Positions 1 to 7,489 of a DNA stretch of 64,000 nt are shown here, piece after piece (position 1 is the stretch's first letter; every line of letters starts with the position of its first letter). The stretch comes from Periweissella beninensis. Its GTDB lineage: Bacteria > Bacillota > Bacilli > Lactobacillales > Lactobacillaceae. The stretch lies in contig NZ_JAFBDN010000004.1 of the NCBI RefSeq assembly GCF_016908275.1, forward strand, positions 79,374 to 143,373, given 5' to 3'. The notes below the pieces were generated by a model, which was not told where the DNA came from, did no database searches, and saw nothing but the letters and a program-made list of their open reading frames with translations. Position numbers and translations under genes: made by a program.

Positions 1-522
1 TAATAATGCGCCGCCCGCTAAAGCTGGATTAAAGAAACGATTATTAACGTCATATGGCTTATAGCTACCAAACGTGACATTAATCAGCTTAATTTGACCT
101 AGTTGCCCTTCATCAATAAGTGATTTTAATTTTTTGATCAATGGCATGTGTAAGACCGTCATTGCTTCTAGTAGTAATAGATTATTTTATTTAGCTAATG
201 TTTGTAATTCATTGAGCTGGGTCCCATTAACTGTAATCGCTTTTTCAGCCAAAACATGCTTACCTTTAAGTAAAGCTTGCTTAATCATTTCATAATGTAA
301 ATTATGTGGTGTGGCCACATAAACCGCATCGACGGCATCATCATCTAATAAATCTGCTAGGCTTGCATATTGTTTTTCGACATGATAAGTATTGGCAAAT
401 GTGGCTAGTTTAGCAGTATTTCTAGCCGTAACCGCATCAATACCACCATCACGGCTTAATAAGGTTGCACCCATTTGGTTAGCAATTGTTCCAGTACCAA
501 TAATTCCCCATTTTAAACTCAT
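1..522 (-). pseudogene. Gfo/Idh/MocA family oxidoreductase, broken by an in-frame stop and cut by the window edge
   Basis: The N-terminus (ATG at 522, preceded by a GGGAG ribosome site) has the Rossmann motif GIIGTGTIA and the AEKAITVNG segment that corresponds to the catalytic EKP region of NAD(P)-dependent sugar/dihydrodiol dehydrogenases. The frame meets TAA at 187-189 after about 111 codons, yet stays open beyond it to base 1 and keeps reading as family sequence (LEAMTVLHMP, then a segment ending NRFFNPALAGGALL). Family members are about 320 residues. A GAA-to-TAA change at that codon explains the stop best. The ribosome site and start look intact, so the decay is recent, or the base is a sequencing error. 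Confidence 0.8.
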
Positions 523-660
523 TGTGATGCTCCCTTCAATTGTTAATATCATTATTATACTGCTGATAACATGTAAATGCTTACACGAGACGCGGTTGAT
601 CGATAAACCCATAAATACATGTATACTACAAAAAGTTAAAATAAGATATCCATTGATGAT

Positions 661-1323
661 CTAAAAATTAAATTTAAGTTGTTGCACAATAGTGGGTAAT
701 TTATTTATTGGCGCTTTTGTTAACGCTGAAATAATTGCTACACCGCTAATTGGTAGGTTTTTTAGGTATTGGATATTATTATAATCAATACCGCCAATAG
801 CTACAATTGGCAAATTGGTAATAGCAATTATTTTCCGTAACCCTGCAATGCCAATTACTGGATCAGCATCTTGCTTAGAGTTGGTTGCAAAAATAGGGCC
901 ACTGCCAATATAACTTAAGTGACTAGCAATTGTAGCATTCGGCATTTGCTCAGGGGTACTAACCGATAGCCCAATAAAAGGAGGCCGTAGCGATCGCTGG
1001 GTTAAAATATTTACTAATTCGGTAACCTTTACATCACTTTGACCAATATGAATACCGTCAGCCTGGCATTGCAAAGCTAGTTGCCAATCATCATCGATAA
1101 TTAGTGGGACATTATACTGTTTAGTTACTCTTCGTAAGCCAAGCGCAATGGCTTGTTTTGTAGTGTCATTTGGGGCCATTAGACCCTTTTCACGATATTG
1201 AACGGCTGTCACACCACTCGCTAAAGCTGTAGCTACAAATTCAAGAATATCAGTACCTGGCTTAAGATCTTGGCGACCCACGACTAAGTAACATTGCAAC
1301 ATGTTAGTTTCAAATTTTAGCAT
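661..1323 (-). CDS. thiE: Thiamine-phosphate synthase
   Basis: ThiE joins HMP-pyrophosphate and thiazole phosphate to make thiamin phosphate in the cytoplasm. The 220-residue protein shows the expected TIM-barrel landmarks: VQYREKG, LIIDDDWQLA, GIHIGQSD, IGLSVSTPEQ, a YIGSGPIFAT phosphate loop, and PIVAIGGID near the C-terminus. The length is normal. The ATG directly follows the thiD TGA and its GAGGGGG ribosome site lies inside thiD, so translation is coupled. A second Met at residue 8 is a possible alternative start. It is the last gene of the riboswitch-controlled operon tenA-thiM-thiD-thiE. Confidence 0.95.
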   Translation of the reverse strand: MLKFETNMLQCYLVVGRQDLKPGTDILEFVATALASGVTAVQYREKGLMAPNDTTKQAIALGLRRVTKQYNVPLIIDDDWQLALQCQADGIHIGQSDVKVTELVNILTQRSLRPPFIGLSVSTPEQMPNATIASHLSYIGSGPIFATNSKQDADPVIGIAGLRKIIAITNLPIVAIGGIDYNNIQYLKNLPISGVAIISALTKAPINKLPTIVQQLKFNF

Positions 1324-2142
1324 TCATTCCCCCTCAGCTTGCGCCCAATGATTTAAAGGGCCATGACCATGACCAACAATAATTGTTTTTTTAATAGTAT
1401 TCATTAAATATTCTTTGGCGGCAAAAACGGCATCCACTAACCCCATACCCGTCGCAAGATTACTAACAATAGCCGCCGCGTACGTGTCACCAGTCCCATG
1501 CGTGCGTTGTGTCGCAAGTTTATTATTTGCTAAAATATGGTACTGACCATTTGCTAGTAGTAATAAATCTTTTACGTGATGCCCTTGTCCATGACCGCCT
1601 TTGATGAGTACGTTTTGAGCACCCAGCTGTTGAATTTCTTTAGCTGCCGCAATTAACGTTTGTTCATTATTGATTTTAAAATTAACCAAGGCTTCCGCTT
1701 CAAGTAAATTTGGTGTTACTAATGTTGCTAATGGTAATAATCTAGTTTTGATGGTCATAATTGCATCAGCAGTTAACAAACGGGCCCCCCCTTTAGCTAT
1801 CATAACTGGATCTACAATGATGGGACCAAAATCATATTTTTCTAACGCTGTGGCTACCATTTCAACATGTAATTTGTCACCAAGCATGCCAGTTTTTACT
1901 GCACGAATCGCTAAATCATCATTGATACTAGCAAACTGTTGCTCAATAATTGTTGGTGGTAATAAATCAGTTGCCTGTACGCCATACGTGTTTTGTGCAG
2001 TGATGGCAATTACCACGGTGGCAGCATAAACTTGATGCGCAAAAGCAGTTACAATATCTGCATTAATACCCGCACCTCCACTGCTATCAATCCCGGCAAT
2101 TGTTAAAATTTGTGGAAATTGGGTGATATTTTGTTTAGGCAT
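1324..2142 (-). CDS. thiD: Hydroxymethylpyrimidine (phosphate) kinase
   Basis: This ribokinase-fold enzyme of 272 residues phosphorylates HMP and HMP-P to HMP-PP, a substrate of ThiE. Visible features are the N-terminal GIDSSGGAGINAD motif, KTGMLGD, the DPVMIAKGG loop, and the anion-hole segment HGTGDTYAAAI at about residues 215-225. The catalytic position in that segment is Asp rather than the Cys of E. coli-type ThiD, as in the wider ribokinase/pyridoxal-kinase families, so some pyridoxine kinase activity is possible. It overlaps thiM by 8 bases and abuts thiE, which supports co-translation and a thiamin role. Confidence 0.93.
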   Translation of the reverse strand: MPKQNITQFPQILTIAGIDSSGGAGINADIVTAFAHQVYAATVVIAITAQNTYGVQATDLLPPTIIEQQFASINDDLAIRAVKTGMLGDKLHVEMVATALEKYDFGPIIVDPVMIAKGGARLLTADAIMTIKTRLLPLATLVTPNLLEAEALVNFKINNEQTLIAAAKEIQQLGAQNVLIKGGHGQGHHVKDLLLLANGQYHILANNKLATQRTHGTGDTYAAAIVSNLATGMGLVDAVFAAKEYLMNTIKKTIIVGHGHGPLNHWAQAEGE

Positions 2143-2935
2143 TAACTAAATCCCACTTTCCATATTCTGTTAGTTTAGTTGGTGTTAGCTGATATAGTTC
2201 ATCGAGTAAAACATTACTAAATGAACCTGGTTGATTAGGTGTTTTTTGTGCAGCTAATTCACCAGCAACACCCATCGCTAATACAGCAGTGGCAACTGCT
2301 TGTAACCGAGGGACGCCAGGTAATAAAAAAGTACCTATTAGTGAAGAAAGCATATCTCCTGACCCCACATTGGTTGCTAAAAGTTGCGTATTATTATGAA
2401 TAACATACGTAGTACGTCCGTCAGTTATGACATCAATCCTTCCAGTTAGAGCAATGATTTTACCAGTTTTTTTAGCTGCTTGGATGGCAACGCTGACGCT
2501 ATCTAGTTCTTCAACCGCATCAATACCTCTTGATTTAGCATTTATTTCAGCAAAGAAAGCAATTTCACTAGCATTACCACGAATAATATCAATTTCAATA
2601 TTTGTCAATAACTTTTTTACATACTGACTTCTGAATGGCACGTTAACGGCCACAGGATCTAATATAACTGGAATTTTATATTTGTGAGCAGCCGTACCCA
2701 GTGCTTTTAATTCTATAAAATCACTTTCAGCTCCTTGGGATGTTCCTAAATTTAAAGTTAAGGCAGTTGCGAGACTAATTAAATCATCAGCTTCAGCTGG
2801 TTCAAGTGTCATAATCGGCGAACCACCAATAACATTGATAGCATTAGCAACAATTTGTGGTGTTACAAAATTAGCAAACGTTACTACGACTGGATTTTGT
2901 TGGCGAATATCGTTTAATATAGTAAAATCAAGCAT
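2135..2935 (-). CDS. thiM: Hydroxyethylthiazole kinase
   Basis: ThiM phosphorylates salvaged hydroxyethylthiazole to supply the thiazole half of thiamin. The 266-residue protein has ILDPVAVN, RGNASEI, a TGRIDVITDG segment and NVGSGDMLSSL, the nucleotide-binding and anion-hole region, with Asp at the catalytic spot. It overlaps tenA upstream and thiD downstream by 8 bases each. With no thiazole or pyrimidine de novo genes (thiG, thiC) beside it, the operon looks like a salvage route. The rest of the genome could still hold them. Confidence 0.94.
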   Translation of the reverse strand: MLDFTILNDIRQQNPVVVTFANFVTPQIVANAINVIGGSPIMTLEPAEADDLISLATALTLNLGTSQGAESDFIELKALGTAAHKYKIPVILDPVAVNVPFRSQYVKKLLTNIEIDIIRGNASEIAFFAEINAKSRGIDAVEELDSVSVAIQAAKKTGKIIALTGRIDVITDGRTTYVIHNNTQLLATNVGSGDMLSSLIGTFLLPGVPRLQAVATAVLAMGVAGELAAQKTPNQPGSFSNVLLDELYQLTPTKLTEYGKWDLVNA

Positions 2936-3635
2936 TCATTAATTCCTCCATTGTAATTGTACTAGTATTAGCTAATAAACGTGTTTTTTGAAAATACGTT
3001 GCGTCAAAAAAGTGCCATTCATAGATACATCCTTGCAAAAAAATTGCTAAAAGCTGTTGTTGCTTACTTTGTGTAAATGTTTCTTGATCTAAGATGGTAA
3101 ATAAAACGGTAGCTAAGTCCATTTTTAAAAGATCGGGAAATTGATTATCATATAATTGCAACCAATTAATTAATGGATTATCAGTAACTTCTTGCGGTAC
3201 GAGCTGCTTTGCAAACTCAGGATAAACCCAAGCACATGGTAGTAAAGCCGTAATTAAACTGAAAAAATCTTTACTTTTATTGGCAAATAAAAAATCAATA
3301 TATGCTTGTGTAGTGGGGTTGGGAACTGTTGTTGGGAGTTGCTCAACTTGGCTAATATCAATACTTTTTAATAACCAAGTATGCGCAATACTTTCACTAT
3401 TTGGTTCAAAAAGTAACGGCATAAGCACGTGAGCAATTGTTGGACTTGGTGCCAAATCTGCAGCAGCTTTTAATGCTAATGCATACTGGCTAAGATAAAA
3501 TTCATCTTGCTGTACATACGCAATAATTGCGGCTGGTGCTAATGTGTTAGTAGTAATATCTGTTAAAAATGGATGCTGAATAATTTCCTTAACAAGTGGT
3601 TCAGCATGGCTTTTTAAAACTTCTGAAAATATCAT
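2928..3635 (-). CDS. tenA: TenA-family thiaminase II / aminopyrimidine aminohydrolase
   Basis: TenA hydrolyses thiamin breakdown products such as aminopyrimidines to HMP, feeding ThiD. The 235-residue, probably all-helical protein has the nucleophile region LLPCAWVYPE (Cys about 134) and the C-terminal YEWHFFD motif (Glu about 206) that are hallmarks of the family. The ATG at 3635 has a good AGGAG site about 8 bases upstream. It is the first gene after the TPP riboswitch, so its transcription should fall when thiamin pyrophosphate is plentiful. Confidence 0.93.
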   Translation of the reverse strand: MIFSEVLKSHAEPLVKEIIQHPFLTDITTNTLAPAAIIAYVQQDEFYLSQYALALKAAADLAPSPTIAHVLMPLLFEPNSESIAHTWLLKSIDISQVEQLPTTVPNPTTQAYIDFLFANKSKDFFSLITALLPCAWVYPEFAKQLVPQEVTDNPLINWLQLYDNQFPDLLKMDLATVLFTILDQETFTQSKQQQLLAIFLQGCIYEWHFFDATYFQKTRLLANTSTITMEELMNA

Positions 3636-3650
3636 AATTTAATTTCTCCT

Positions 3651-3688
3651 AAAAAAAGATGCCTACCCACGTATGGATAAGCATCTTA
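3651..3688 (-). terminator. Rho-independent terminator of the TPP riboswitch
   Basis: On the minus strand an AAGATGC...GCATCTT hairpin is followed by seven T residues, placed between the TPP aptamer and tenA. It is the likely expression platform: ligand binding favours this hairpin and stops transcription before the operon. Confidence 0.85.
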
Positions 3689-3713
3689 AAAAAAGCATTA
3701 TTTTTAAGGTAAT

Positions 3714-3806
3714 AGCTACTTCCCTACGCGAGTATTAACTCAACAGGTTCAAGGGTCCTAGCGCAATGCTAATCTCAGTGACGATAACTGTCACACCCCT
3801 AGTGCA
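3714..3806 (-). promoter_or_regulatory. TPP (thi-box) riboswitch
   Basis: The minus strand shows the conserved thi-box blocks in order: CTAGGGGTG, CTGAGA, ACCCTTGAACCTG, and GCGTAGGGAAGTAG. It lies about 80 bases upstream of tenA and is followed by a terminator, so control should be transcriptional. The core blocks are near-consensus, making this a firm call. Confidence 0.96.
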
Positions 3807-3881
3807 TAAATATTATTGATTGTTGTCAGTTTAACATAGCCCTAACTAATAAGTCCACACCTTATTTTTTATTTTTTATAA

Positions 3882-4988
3882 TTAGGCATAATTATTTTTA
3901 TGATAAGCATGTTTTAAAAAATAAGCAAAGCCTGGATTTGGTAGTGGTAAGCGTCGCTGACAATATTGCACAAACGTTTGATAAACTTGCATTTTATCGG
4001 TAGCTGGAATTTGTTGCCAAGCAAAAAAATCACGCGGTCCAATTTTAACAATATCTGCATATTCGCCCCGTAAAACATGCGCCTTATCTTTAAAATAATA
4101 ATTTTTGGGCGCCACCCACGCAAAATTATTTTTATGATTTGTAATCTTTTTTCTAACTTTAGGATCATCAGGATGGCTAATGTCTAATCTAAAATGAGTA
4201 TTTTCAGGTAATAACCAATTAAGCGGATTTGTACCCTTAGAGCGCCCATAATTGAATGAACTAGTATTAGCAATTGGTTGTGCTAGTTCAATTGGATAGT
4301 TAGCAGGATTACTATCAACTTGCCGTAAATTGGCTATATCTTGCCGATAATTTTGCCATTCACTTACAAAATTACCAGTTTCTAAGTTAATGATGAATTC
4401 ACTCATTCGACTATGTTTCGTGATTTGTACTTTAAAATTTTGCGGATATGTAAAGCCACGCCACTTAGGATAGCGATTATGGTAATTTGCAATCGTTGTA
4501 TAATCTAATCTTAAGCGATTAAGTCGTGCGTAGGCTAATAGTTTAGCAAAATCAGTTTTACCGGTAAAGTTTTGTAATACATAGTGTGTTATTTGCCGAT
4601 CTAAATAGCTACGAAATAAATGAACTTTTTGGGCTAATAATTTAAGCCTTGGTGGATAATTAGCATTTAACGGAGCTTTTTTAAAAACGCGTTGCACATA
4701 ATGACGCCACAACTTTAAAAAAACAGCATGTGGTGGTAAGTTATTAGTTAATCGGTAGTGCCCAACTAATTGTAAAAAACCGTTATTATCAATCGTGGCG
4801 CCTAAATGGTTTAAGACAAGCTCTAATTTTTCAAGTGGTGACCGCCGAACTGCTTTTAGCATGCTAGTATACAGCTCACTACCAACCGTTAAAGTTTCTG
4901 AGGGGGCCTTTTTTGTCGCTTTTAAATAACACTTAATGGCCCGTTTATCCCAATCATCTTGTGATAAGTCAAGTTGTTGTTTAATCAT
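3882..4988 (-). CDS. Uncharacterised basic protein of lactic acid bacteria
   Basis: I do not recognise a family with certainty. It may belong to a Lactobacillales-restricted DUF such as DUF3114, which I could not check. The 368-residue product is rich in Lys, Arg, Tyr and Asn, has no signal peptide or membrane helix, and looks cytosolic. A central section (roughly residues 200-300) holds many aromatic residues. I chose the ATG at 4988 because GGTGGGA sits just upstream; an upstream in-frame ATG at 5078 would add 30 residues without a good ribosome site. It stands alone between the thiamin operon and ppaC. Confidence 0.7.
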   Translation of the reverse strand: MIKQQLDLSQDDWDKRAIKCYLKATKKAPSETLTVGSELYTSMLKAVRRSPLEKLELVLNHLGATIDNNGFLQLVGHYRLTNNLPPHAVFLKLWRHYVQRVFKKAPLNANYPPRLKLLAQKVHLFRSYLDRQITHYVLQNFTGKTDFAKLLAYARLNRLRLDYTTIANYHNRYPKWRGFTYPQNFKVQITKHSRMSEFIINLETGNFVSEWQNYRQDIANLRQVDSNPANYPIELAQPIANTSSFNYGRSKGTNPLNWLLPENTHFRLDISHPDDPKVRKKITNHKNNFAWVAPKNYYFKDKAHVLRGEYADIVKIGPRDFFAWQQIPATDKMQVYQTFVQYCQRRLPLPNPGFAYFLKHAYHKNNYA

Positions 4989-5121
4989 ATCAAATCCCAC
5001 CCTTTTAATGCTTAAAATTTTTAAATTGCTTACTACAAAAAGGGACGTGCCTTGTTCGCTATTCACGTTCATGCACACCCCTCACATTATTTAAAATTTA
5101 AGTTTTACAAGTAATTGGTAA

Positions 5122-6042
5122 TTAAAAAGCAGCTGTCAATGGTGGCACAACTTGTTTTTTACGAGAAACAACCCCTGGTAAGGCCAAGCGATCATTGTCT
5201 AATTTACCACCAAAGGCTTTTTCAATTGGCGCAACTGGGGCACCAACAACTAATAATTCAGAATCGGAAGTTAAGATGTTTGTTACGACAAATAAGAAAA
5301 GATCATAGCCATTTTGATTGATTTCAGCTTGCATGGCTTCTTCTAGAGCAACTTGCCGTTCAAATACTTCATCAATATCAACTGTGTTGACCTGACCAAT
5401 GCGCACTTGTTTACCACCCATTTCGAATGATTTAGCATCACCTTCAATTAAATCTAATTCTGATTTAGTTGCGAGATTAGTACCAGCTTTTAGCATTTCA
5501 AGGCCATATGTTTCATAATCAACATCTGCAATTTCAGCTAAAGTTTGCACTGCAATTTTATCAAATTCAGTTGTTGTTGGTGACTTTAATAATAAAGTAT
5601 CGGAAATAATAGCTGAAAGCATTAAACCTGCTAAATTAGCTGGAATTTCAACTTTATTTTCGTTAAACATTTTTAATAAAATTGATGAAGTTGCCCCAAG
5701 TGCTTCAGCACGAATATTTAGTGGCGTCGCAGTTGTTAAATTAAATTTATGATGATCAACAATTGCACTAATTTCAACTTCAGCGACATCACTGACTGAT
5801 TGTTGAGCTTCATTATGATCAACTAAAATAACACTATTAACTTCAGGTTTAGCAGCTGTAATAACTCGTGGTGCAGTTGCATCAAAATGACGTAGCGCAA
5901 ATTGCGTTTCTTCATTTGGAGTACCAAGGGCGACTGCTTCAGTTTCTTGTCCTGTTTGGTTTAAAAGATATGAGTAGGCCATGGCTGCAACGATTGCATC
6001 TGTATCGGGATTAGCATGCCCAAAAACTAATTTTTTTGTCAT
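5122..6042 (-). CDS. ppaC: Manganese-dependent inorganic pyrophosphatase (family II)
   Basis: Family II PPases hydrolyse pyrophosphate in the cytoplasm and pull biosynthetic reactions forward. The 306-residue protein has the metal-binding motifs FGHANPDTDAI, ILVDHNEAQ, IVDHHKF (the DHH signature) and ISDTLLLKSPT, then the C-terminal DHHA2 domain ending in an SRKKQ substrate-binding segment. The length is typical. It is transcribed alone, with a TATAAT-like box at 6087-6092 on the minus strand and GAAGGAG before the ATG. Confidence 0.96.
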   Translation of the reverse strand: MTKKLVFGHANPDTDAIVAAMAYSYLLNQTGQETEAVALGTPNEETQFALRHFDATAPRVITAAKPEVNSVILVDHNEAQQSVSDVAEVEISAIVDHHKFNLTTATPLNIRAEALGATSSILLKMFNENKVEIPANLAGLMLSAIISDTLLLKSPTTTEFDKIAVQTLAEIADVDYETYGLEMLKAGTNLATKSELDLIEGDAKSFEMGGKQVRIGQVNTVDIDEVFERQVALEEAMQAEINQNGYDLFLFVVTNILTSDSELLVVGAPVAPIEKAFGGKLDNDRLALPGVVSRKKQVVPPLTAAF

Positions 6043-6391
6043 TATGTGACTCCTTCATTAAATAGTTGCTTATTACATACACTTTAATTATATGCTAACT
6101 TTCCTTAATGTACCATCAAAAAATTAAAAATTTTGGCATCATCGAGGGTAGAGCATAATGTTACTAGAAATTATCAAAATCACATGTTTATGTGATTACT
6201 ATTATCAATCCCAGCACCCTTTTTTGCTACCCGCCCTATTTTAAGAATATCAATGCAGACTTTTTGTACCTGCTCAATTTAATTTTCCAGTTTATAAAAA
6301 ACAATTCCATTAATATGTGCAATCACAAAAAACAACTAATTCAAATTATTAATTAGTTGTTTAAAATAAATTTTTAAAGTTTAGCGCCAAA
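6043..6391. other. Intergenic region with ppaC upstream sequence and an inverted repeat
   Basis: This 349-base gap holds a possible ppaC -10 box (TATAAT, minus strand, 6087-6092), a small inverted repeat ATCACAT-gttt-ATGTGAT at about 6180-6197, and the lysR terminator. I see no open reading frame with a ribosome site. Confidence 0.5.
6326..6363 (-). terminator. Terminator after the LysR gene
   Basis: On the minus strand a hairpin with arms AACAACTAATT and AATTAGTTGTT is followed by a run of T. The same arm sequence recurs in several terminators of this window. Confidence 0.8.
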
Positions 6392-7351
6392 TTAGTCGAG
6401 CGTTGTTAACCGGGTTAGATAATTCTTATCAGCTAAGTAAGTATCAAATGCTTGTAAGAAACTAGCGATTCGTGGAATTTCACTCTTATCTTTGCGATAA
6501 ACAAATGATAAGTCAAACTTAATATTTGGTTCAAAGGGCACAGCATGCATATTTTCACCCATGTTACCTTTTTGACTAGCAACATAAGAATTAGGTAATG
6601 CCGTAAAGGTACCTGTTTGTTTAGCAAAGCGTAAAATTTGATTTGGAGTTGAGAAACGCGCCACTGACTTAGGAATATCTAGTAAGTGGTTTTTGTAAAT
6701 TTCCCGAACAGTTTGTTCAATATAATAAGTTTCAGGATAAGTTACCCAATCTGATGAAAGCGTATCTTTTAAACGAACTTGTTCAAGATTAGCTAGAGCT
6801 GGGTTACTATGCACAAACATCAAATCTTCATTCATAATTGATTTAGCAGTGTATGGTTTCCAATTTTTAATTGAATCATCTGGTAAATACATAATCGCTA
6901 AATCAATACGGTTATTTTCGAGTCGCTCCCAAATTTCCTTTCGGCTTAACGTGTAGAAAGTAACACGGACATCAGGATGTTCACGATAATATACCGTAAT
7001 AAAGTCTTCAATTACTCGATCTTCAATTGAAGAAAGTAAACCAATTGAAATTTCACCTTGTGTTGCTGAAGTTGATTGTTGAATTTCATCAGTTGCCTTA
7101 TTTAATAGTTCATAAATTTGTTGTGTAGTTGCTAGCATTGTTAAACCAGCATCAGTCATTCGCAATTTTTTACCAATTGAGTAAAATAATGGTGCTCCAA
7201 CAGTTCTTTCGAGTTTCTTAATTTGTTGTGTTAACGCTGGTTGTGTAATTCCTAAAATTTGTGAGGCTTGGGTATAATTCATGGTCTCAGAAAGTTGTAG
7301 AAAGTATGACAACGTCTTTGATGAGAAAATATTTTCTTGAGTAGTTTTCAT
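6392..7351 (-). CDS. LysR-family transcriptional regulator
   Basis: The N-terminus carries the LysR winged helix-turn-helix (FLQLSETMNYTQASQILGIT, then QPALTQQIKKLE, about residues 15-48). It is followed by a periplasmic-binding-protein-like effector domain to residue 319. I use the ATG at 7351, which is 9 bases from AGGAG. A TTG six bases upstream is too close to that site. LysR proteins usually control a divergent neighbour, but the next genes lie on the same strand, so neither target nor ligand can be named from context. Confidence 0.9.
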   Translation of the reverse strand: MKTTQENIFSSKTLSYFLQLSETMNYTQASQILGITQPALTQQIKKLERTVGAPLFYSIGKKLRMTDAGLTMLATTQQIYELLNKATDEIQQSTSATQGEISIGLLSSIEDRVIEDFITVYYREHPDVRVTFYTLSRKEIWERLENNRIDLAIMYLPDDSIKNWKPYTAKSIMNEDLMFVHSNPALANLEQVRLKDTLSSDWVTYPETYYIEQTVREIYKNHLLDIPKSVARFSTPNQILRFAKQTGTFTALPNSYVASQKGNMGENMHAVPFEPNIKFDLSFVYRKDKSEIPRIASFLQAFDTYLADKNYLTRLTTLD

Positions 7352-7489
7352 CGCCAATTGCTCCTAACTATAGATATTATATTATACATGATATTATCAA
7401 TATAAGAAAAATGCAAGCAATTTAACTTTTAATTTATAACAACGCATAAATTAAACTTATATTAAACTCTATAAAGAAAATTTAATACG

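Noticed and set aside
392..664. 90-codon plus frame opposite the broken oxidoreductase
   Set aside because: Opposite to clear coding sequence, without a ribosome site.
3914..4168. 84-codon minus frame inside the unknown protein gene
   Set aside because: Alternative frame of the 3882-4988 gene, with no ribosome site.
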